From Cinnamomum chago (Eukaryota; Streptophyta; Magnoliopsida; Laurales; Lauraceae), in assembly GCA_038049695.1 (NCBI GenBank), contig CP142457.1, positions 27,799,001 through 27,863,000 on the forward strand: a DNA stretch of 64,000 nucleotides, given 5' to 3'. Below the pieces are notes generated by a model. That model did no database searches. It was not told the origin of the DNA and was given only the letters and a program-made list of their open reading frames with translations. Each line of letters begins with the position of its first letter. Position 1 is the first letter of the stretch. The position numbers and the translations under genes are program-made. Shown in pieces: positions 59,101 to 64,000 of the stretch.

Positions 59101-60947
59101 GTCGTATTTTTCGAAAACCAACGTTTTTTTCCTACCCATTCCTCGCCTCTACCTTCTTTTTGTCATCTCCCAGATTTTTCTGACACGATCTCTTCTCCTC
59201 TCTTGGTTTATGAAAGACGTCGTCGTAAGGATGTTCCACTCCTGCCTCCCCCTCCGGATCCCTCCCCGGCACCTGATCTTGTTGCTACCTCCTCACATGC
59301 TGCTTCATCTTCAGTTTAGCTTCGACGTTCTACTCGTCTCTCCAAGCCTCCAGAAAAATATGGGTTCACTCACATCTTTGCTTGCTACTCTCTCCTCCAT
59401 TGCCATTCCTACCTCTTATTTACAGGCGGTGAAGCATGACTGTTGGTGAAAGGCTATGCAAGAAGAATTAGTTGCACTGCAGGATAATCATACTTGGGAT
59501 ATAGTTCCATGTCCCTCATCTGCAAAACCTATTGGCTGCAAATGGGTTTTTTCAGTCAAACTGAAGGCGGATGGCTCGTTGGATCGCTATAAAGCACGGT
59601 TAGTCGCACTGGGCAACCGACAGGAATATGGTATCGACTATGAAGAAACGTTTGTCCTAGTTGCAAAAATGACAACAATCCGTACTGTTCTTGCCATTGT
59701 TGCTTCTCATTCATGGCCTCTTTACCAATTTGATGTCAAGAATGCCTTCCTTCATGGTGATCTCAAGGAAGAAGTCTACATGCGGCTTCCCCAAGGAATT
59801 ACGGGTGCCTCGGCTGGAGACTGTGCGCACTTATGACGCTCTCTATATGGTCTTAAGCAAGCCCCACGCGCTTGGTTTGAGAAATTTAGGGATGCTCTCC
59901 TTCATCTTCATTTTACTCAAAGTGCTTCTGATCCTTCTATGTTTCTTCATCGCTCCTCGAATGGGATTACTGTCCTCTTGGTTTACGTGGATGATATCAT
60001 CATATCTGGGACAAATTCAGGCAAGAGCACCCATCTACAAGCATCCTTACATGAATCTTTTCATATGAAAGGTTTAGGGCCTCTCACATACTTCTTAGGC
60101 CTTGAGGTTCTTCAATCAGAGAAAGGTCTCATCCTCGATCAACACAAATATGCTATGGATCTCATTGAGACAGCCAGTCTTCAAAACTCAACTCCTGTAG
60201 ATACACCTATTGAGGCCAATATTCAGCTCGCACATGATACGGGTGATCTTCTTCCTGATGCCACAATGTATCGCTGGTTAGTCGGCAGCTTGATATACTT
60301 GACTATCACTAGGCTTGATATCTCCTATACTGTGAATCTGGTTAGTCAGTTCATGACACAATCACGCCATCTCCACCTAGTTGCTGTTCGGCGCATTCTT
60401 CGATATGTTCTTCATACACCATCTCATGGCCTCTTCTTTCCTGTGGGCAATTCAACTTCTCTCATTGCCTACTCAGATTCTGACTGGGCTGGTTGTCCTG
60501 ATAGTCGACGATCTACCACAGGTTAGGGCATGTCCTTAGGGGACTCCTTGATCTCCTAGAAGTGTAAGAAACAAGATAAAGTCTCCAAATCATCCACAGA
60601 AGCAGAATATCGTGCTATGTCTGCCGCCACTTCTGAAATTGTCTGGCTTCGGGGTCTCCTTTCTGAGCTTGGATTCACACAATCTGGTCCTACACCTCTT
60701 TATGCTGACAATACAAGTGCCATACGGATTACGGAAAATCCTGTCTTCCATGAACGCACAAAGCATATTGAAGTAGCCTGTCGTTACATACGTGATGAAT
60801 TTGTGCGAGAAGCAATCACCCTTCCTCATGTTCCTACCGGACTTCAAATTACAGATATATTTACCAAGGGACTTCCTCGGCCACGACACCAATTCTTAGT
60901 TGGCAAATTGATGCTCGTGGATTCACCTGCATCAATTTGAGGGGGGG

Positions 60948-61226
60948 TGTCAAGTGGGTCAGTGGGTCATAGCCAATGCCAAATAAAGCCCAACTTGTGG
61001 GTCAAGACAAGTCTCGTTTGTACACCTTTGTAATTGATTATTTGCCTTATTAGTAGATATGATTAGATGATAATTAGATTAGATTGACTGCAATTTAGTT
61101 GATTACCTCAATCATTGTAACACATATAGAAACACTAAATCTATATATTGAAGCATCGTGACCCTCAAAGGGGATCATCGAATTCACAACTCTCTGTCTG
61201 TCTTCTTCCCCTTGCTAGCATTCACA
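60948..61226 (+). repeat. 3' LTR of copia element 3
   Basis: 279 bp, nearly identical to the 5' LTR; an 8-bp word near the start (GTGGGTCA) is doubled. It follows the polypurine tract directly. Confidence 0.93.
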
Positions 61227-61292
61227 GTTTATTGGTTATCTTTTGAATTCTTCGGCAACTTTGAAGTGCATGCTGAATTACTCAAGTAGAGT

Positions 61293-61658
61293 CAAGGATA
61301 AAAATAGCGGTTGCGGTGGGCATAGTGGGCAGTGGCTAAAACGCTACGTAGAGGGCAATACGTAGCAGCGTAGCGGGGTGAATTTTTTAATTGTTAAATT
61401 TTTATGTTTTTTTGAATCTTGTGTAGCAACCAATCTTGTGTGTTTTTAGTGATTTGGAACCATATAAGGGAAAAGACAACCAAAAGAAGGGCCATTGAGG
61501 AGAAGAAATAGGAAAAACAATGTCGTAAAAAAAAAAAAAAAAAACTGCTTGGCCCTATTAGGTTTTAGACCGTAGCACCACTATTTTCAAAATATCGTAG
61601 CAACCTCAACTGCTACGGCAGATAATGCGGCTGGTAACGATTGCTATTTTGAACCATG
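61293..61658. mobile_element. hAT-type MITE, 366 bp
   Basis: It is flanked by an exact 8-bp repeat AGTAGAGT (61285-61292 and 61659-61666). Ends: CAAGGATAAAAATAGCGG and, on the other strand, CATGGTTCAAAATAGCAATC. The ends are imperfect inverted copies and related to the MITE at 35260-36060. Repeated CGTAGC words lie near both ends and a poly-A run at about 61528. No frame. Confidence 0.82.
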
Positions 61659-61666
61659 AGTAGAGT

Positions 61667-62050
61667 TGCTAACTGTGCTATCTTGGACTATCTGGATCAA
61701 GGATTGCATCAGGAACAAGCTTTACCTAAAATTCATTTAAAAAGATTTAGGCTTTTGCCTCCTTTTACTAACGAGAAAGAAAGAATCTTCAAAAGGTAAC
61801 CCTGTACTTGAAAAAAATCACCAAGGACCACTTGTACAGGATTGAACACACCAACCTCAATGAGACCCTTCTTCCTCACCATATTTTAATAGAAAATTAG
61901 TAAAATCAAACAGATTCACATACCCCACTGGGCGAATGCCAAACAGGACAAACACCTCAAAATGTTAACTTATCCAAACCCTAGGATCCTGATGTAGTCA
62001 GCTGATGTTAGCCTTTTGGCTGCTGTACAGTAACCTGTATGACTACAAAA
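61667..62050 (+). other. OXA2 intron 4, spacer
   Basis: Non-coding, with nothing recognised between the MITE and the solo LTR. Confidence 0.45.
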
Positions 62051-62499
62051 TGATGCGGAGTGGGGTACCAAGTGCGGGGCGGGCACAGACGGAGAGATAA
62101 TAGATGGAGGGGGAGGGTGTAAGGGATATGTGAGGCTTCCACCTGAAAATTGGCCTCATGCCAAACTACCCATTGCAGGCGAGGAAGAAGAGATAACTCT
62201 GCAATACCGAAAAACACTCATAAAATTTTCATTCAATCATTAACTGAGGAGCCAAAAGGCTTTACAAATTACAATGCTTAAATAGGAGAATATATAACCT
62301 TAAAGCTAATCTGGACCATCCAAATGCAATGATGGCCAGGATTAAAACATTAAACATAACCATTAAAATAACATAAAATAAGACTCTAATGAGCTAAATC
62401 ATGAAAATAGATGGGCTGCACCCAAAGACCTTAGTTGAGGTAGATGGGCTGGGCCCATTGGCGGGTTGACCCATGGAGACCAGGGTCTGTCTTGCATCA
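62051..62499 (-). mobile_element. Solo copia LTR, 449 bp
   Basis: TGATGCGGAGTGGGG...GTCTTGCATCA, aligned along its length with the LTR at 50920-51353. No primer site or internal part adjoins it. Flanking bases CAAAA and AAAAA are nearly alike, a possible five-base duplication in A-rich sequence. Orientation is taken from the primer site of its relative. Confidence 0.75.
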
Positions 62500-62763
62500 A
62501 AAAAGCCGCCTTCCTCTTTAGTTCTCTTATTAGAGAAGCTTTGATCCGAAGATCAAGTAGTTGTATCAAATCGAGTAGATCTGAGAGAGAGAGGAAAAAG
62601 GAAAAAAAAATAGAAAGATAAATGGAAGAAAGAAATCAAAAAAGAAGAAAGGATTAGGGCTGGTGGTTCATTTTCTGTTGGGCCACCAGCTCACAATATA
62701 TATTATATAAACTCCGCACCTGCAATGTAAGTCGGTTCAAGAGTACTACTCTGAGTTGAATAT
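62500..62763 (+). other. Spacer before copia fragments
   Basis: AG-rich sequence with GAGAGAGAGG and AAAAAA runs and an ATATATATTATATA box near 62697; it resembles the end of an LTR or leader but cannot be placed. Confidence 0.4.
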
Positions 62764-63180
62764 TTGGATTTAGTGTATTCCACTGTATCAGAGGATGGCC
62801 TTCCTAGTCCTGCCCTACAGAAGTGTCATGAAGAAAGTCAGAGGGATCATTTTCTTATGAAACTGAGGAGAGAGTTGGATCCTATAAGATCAAGCATAAT
62901 GAATAAAAAACCAGTTCCCTCTCTAGATGATTGTTTGGGTGAACTACTCCAAGAAGAAGGTCAAAAACCAATCAATGCCTGCTCAGTCTATCCTGACATC
63001 CGAAATGGTACAAGTACAACAAATGATTCAATCAGGCTTACCTGCCATTGGCTTGCCTTGTAAAATTCCTAAACCATTTGTTTCTTGATCCAGGGTCTTC
63101 CAATCACATGGCATACTCATCCGATGATCTCCTTAATAAGAAAAAATATGATGGTTAATTACAAATCCATACTGCTAATG
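62764..63180 (+). mobile_element. Ty1/copia fragment, gag and protease pieces
   Basis: + strand frame with SQRDHFLMKLRRELDPIRSS and VPSLDDCLGELLQEE, a UBN2-type gag C-terminal part. It is followed in another frame by a protease-like SSNHM block near 63098. Truncated at both ends. Broken fossil, distinct from elements 1-3. Confidence 0.75.
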
Positions 63181-64000
63181 TGATCATCTTCCCATAGATG
63201 ATAACTACAAATCCACACAGAAGTAGGAGCTTCCACAAATTGACTAATAGCATGAACATCGAAGGTAATGTTAGGGTGAGCAACTGTAAGATAGGCAAGG
63301 CTTCTAACAACTTGTTGGTATTGAGTACGATCATCAGGGGGAACTCTTATCATTTAGCTTCACTTAAGTGTTAAGTTCTATAGGAGTCTCAGCAACTTTG
63401 TGATCGGTAATTTTTTCTTAGTGAAGAGTATACTCATATGTCAATTGAGAGAGTATGTAGCCAGATGAGGAAATAAGCAGCCTCAATACCAAAAAGATAA
63501 CATAGAGAACCCATATCTTTCAGGTCAAACTACCGACTCAAAAAATGTCTTGGGAGCAGTTATTTTGATCTGATCATTACCCATAATGATGTTATCATCA
63601 ACATAAAGGAGGAGAACCCTTGCTATGGAGGACTGAGAGGAAAATAATGTGGAATCATGAGAACTCTGATGGAAGTTGCTATGAATATTGGAGTTGAAGT
63701 GATCTAACCAACTATGAGGAGCTTGATAAAGTGCTTTTCTCAGGGAGCAAATTTGATGAGGTTGATGAGAGAGTCCTTATTGAGGACTCATAAATTTCTT
63801 CAGAAAGAAAACCAATAAGAAAAGCATTCTTAACATCCAATAGATATAGAGGCTATTATCAAACAATACCACCAGATATAAGAGCATGAACAATAGTCAT
63901 TTTAGTGAGATAAGCAATGGTCTCATAATTAATACTGTACTCCTATCTGTATCCCTTCATGACCGCTTATGTTGGGGCTGGGGTATCTTTTAATATAGAA
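63181..64000 (-). mobile_element. Ty1/copia fragment, reverse transcriptase and RNase H side
   Basis: The minus strand encodes YQQVVRSLAYLTVAHPNITF (63320-63260) and, further right, weaker stretches in the order expected for a copia reverse transcriptase (for example a match to a region calling for VDDNIIMG near 63600). It is oriented against the + strand fragment that ends at about 63180. It continues beyond the window. Heavily broken. Confidence 0.7.

Larger units (their letters stand above)
55894..61226 (+). mobile_element. Ty1/copia retrotransposon 3, young, whole in outline, broken
   Basis: A 5.3-kb element with LTRs 55894-56164 and 60948-61226, target duplication GTTTA (55889-55893 and 61227-61231), a primer-site-like TTGTATCAGAGC after the 5' LTR and TTGAGGGGGGG before the 3' LTR. 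+ strand parts: UBN2 gag (from 56792) with CCHC knuckle, protease (near 57880), integrase (58423-59319, with IHSDVWGI and GVAERK), reverse transcriptase (from 59456, with YVDDI), RNase H (to 60940). The LTRs differ by only about 1-2% by eye plus one 8-bp length difference, so it is the youngest of the three. It has about half a dozen breaks. Sense to OXA2, in intron 4. Confidence 0.93.

Noticed and set aside
1-64000. CRISPR arrays, rRNA genes, bacterial operons or a new defence system
   Set aside because: No regularly spaced direct repeats with unique spacers, no rRNA core sequences, and all gene-like content is plant nuclear (spliced gene and transposable elements).

Overview
This is a window of a repeat-rich nuclear plant genome, most likely an angiosperm with large introns; the dispersed repeats give a weak magnoliid-like impression (inference, not tested). 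It holds one recognisable host gene and a dense, layered set of transposable elements. There is no bacterial-type gene organisation, no CRISPR array and no rRNA gene, and I see no free-standing tRNA gene.

Host gene. From 17241 onward, on the + strand, lie the first four coding exons of an OXA1/YidC/Alb3-family mitochondrial inner-membrane insertase of the plant OXA2 type: exons 17241-17644, 33734-33840, 52318-52445 and 54504-54575. All splice sites are GT-AG and the frame is continuous, giving about 237 residues. The rest of the gene lies beyond 64000. The introns are very long (about 16.1 kb, 18.5 kb, 2.1 kb and more than 9.4 kb), and the identifiable content of the three longest ones is mainly transposable elements.

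Upstream of the gene. 1-6928 holds no gene that I can support. It includes two LTR-like segments, at 2184-3744 and 3745-5957. 6938-17061 is a 10.1-kb Mutator-like element with two near-identical 2.3-kb inverted arms and a 9-bp target duplication. Its left arm has a 1.48-kb tandem duplication, and a 3.9-kb solo LTR (10575-14497) sits inside it. Its right end lies only about 180 bp before the OXA2 start codon.

Intron 1 holds a near full-length L1-type LINE (about 18052-31760, minus). It is interrupted by a Ty1/copia element (19384-24779), a 1.76-kb solo LTR (25385-27145) and a tRNA-derived SINE (30834-31007). Intron 2 holds an old Ty3 chromovirus fossil (about 34500-42870, minus) with a hAT MITE and a gag-only Ty3 element (39111-42751) nested in it; that element carries its own MITE. 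Next come a broken hAT transposase gene (minus) split by a second Ty1/copia element (44142-49480), a Tourist-type MITE and a copia LTR remnant. Intron 4 holds a SINE fragment, a young Ty1/copia element in sense orientation (55894-61226), a hAT MITE, a solo copia LTR and a head-to-head pair of copia fragments.

In total, ten insertions have exact or near-exact target duplications, so the order of nesting can be read directly. Most large elements in the introns lie antisense to the gene.
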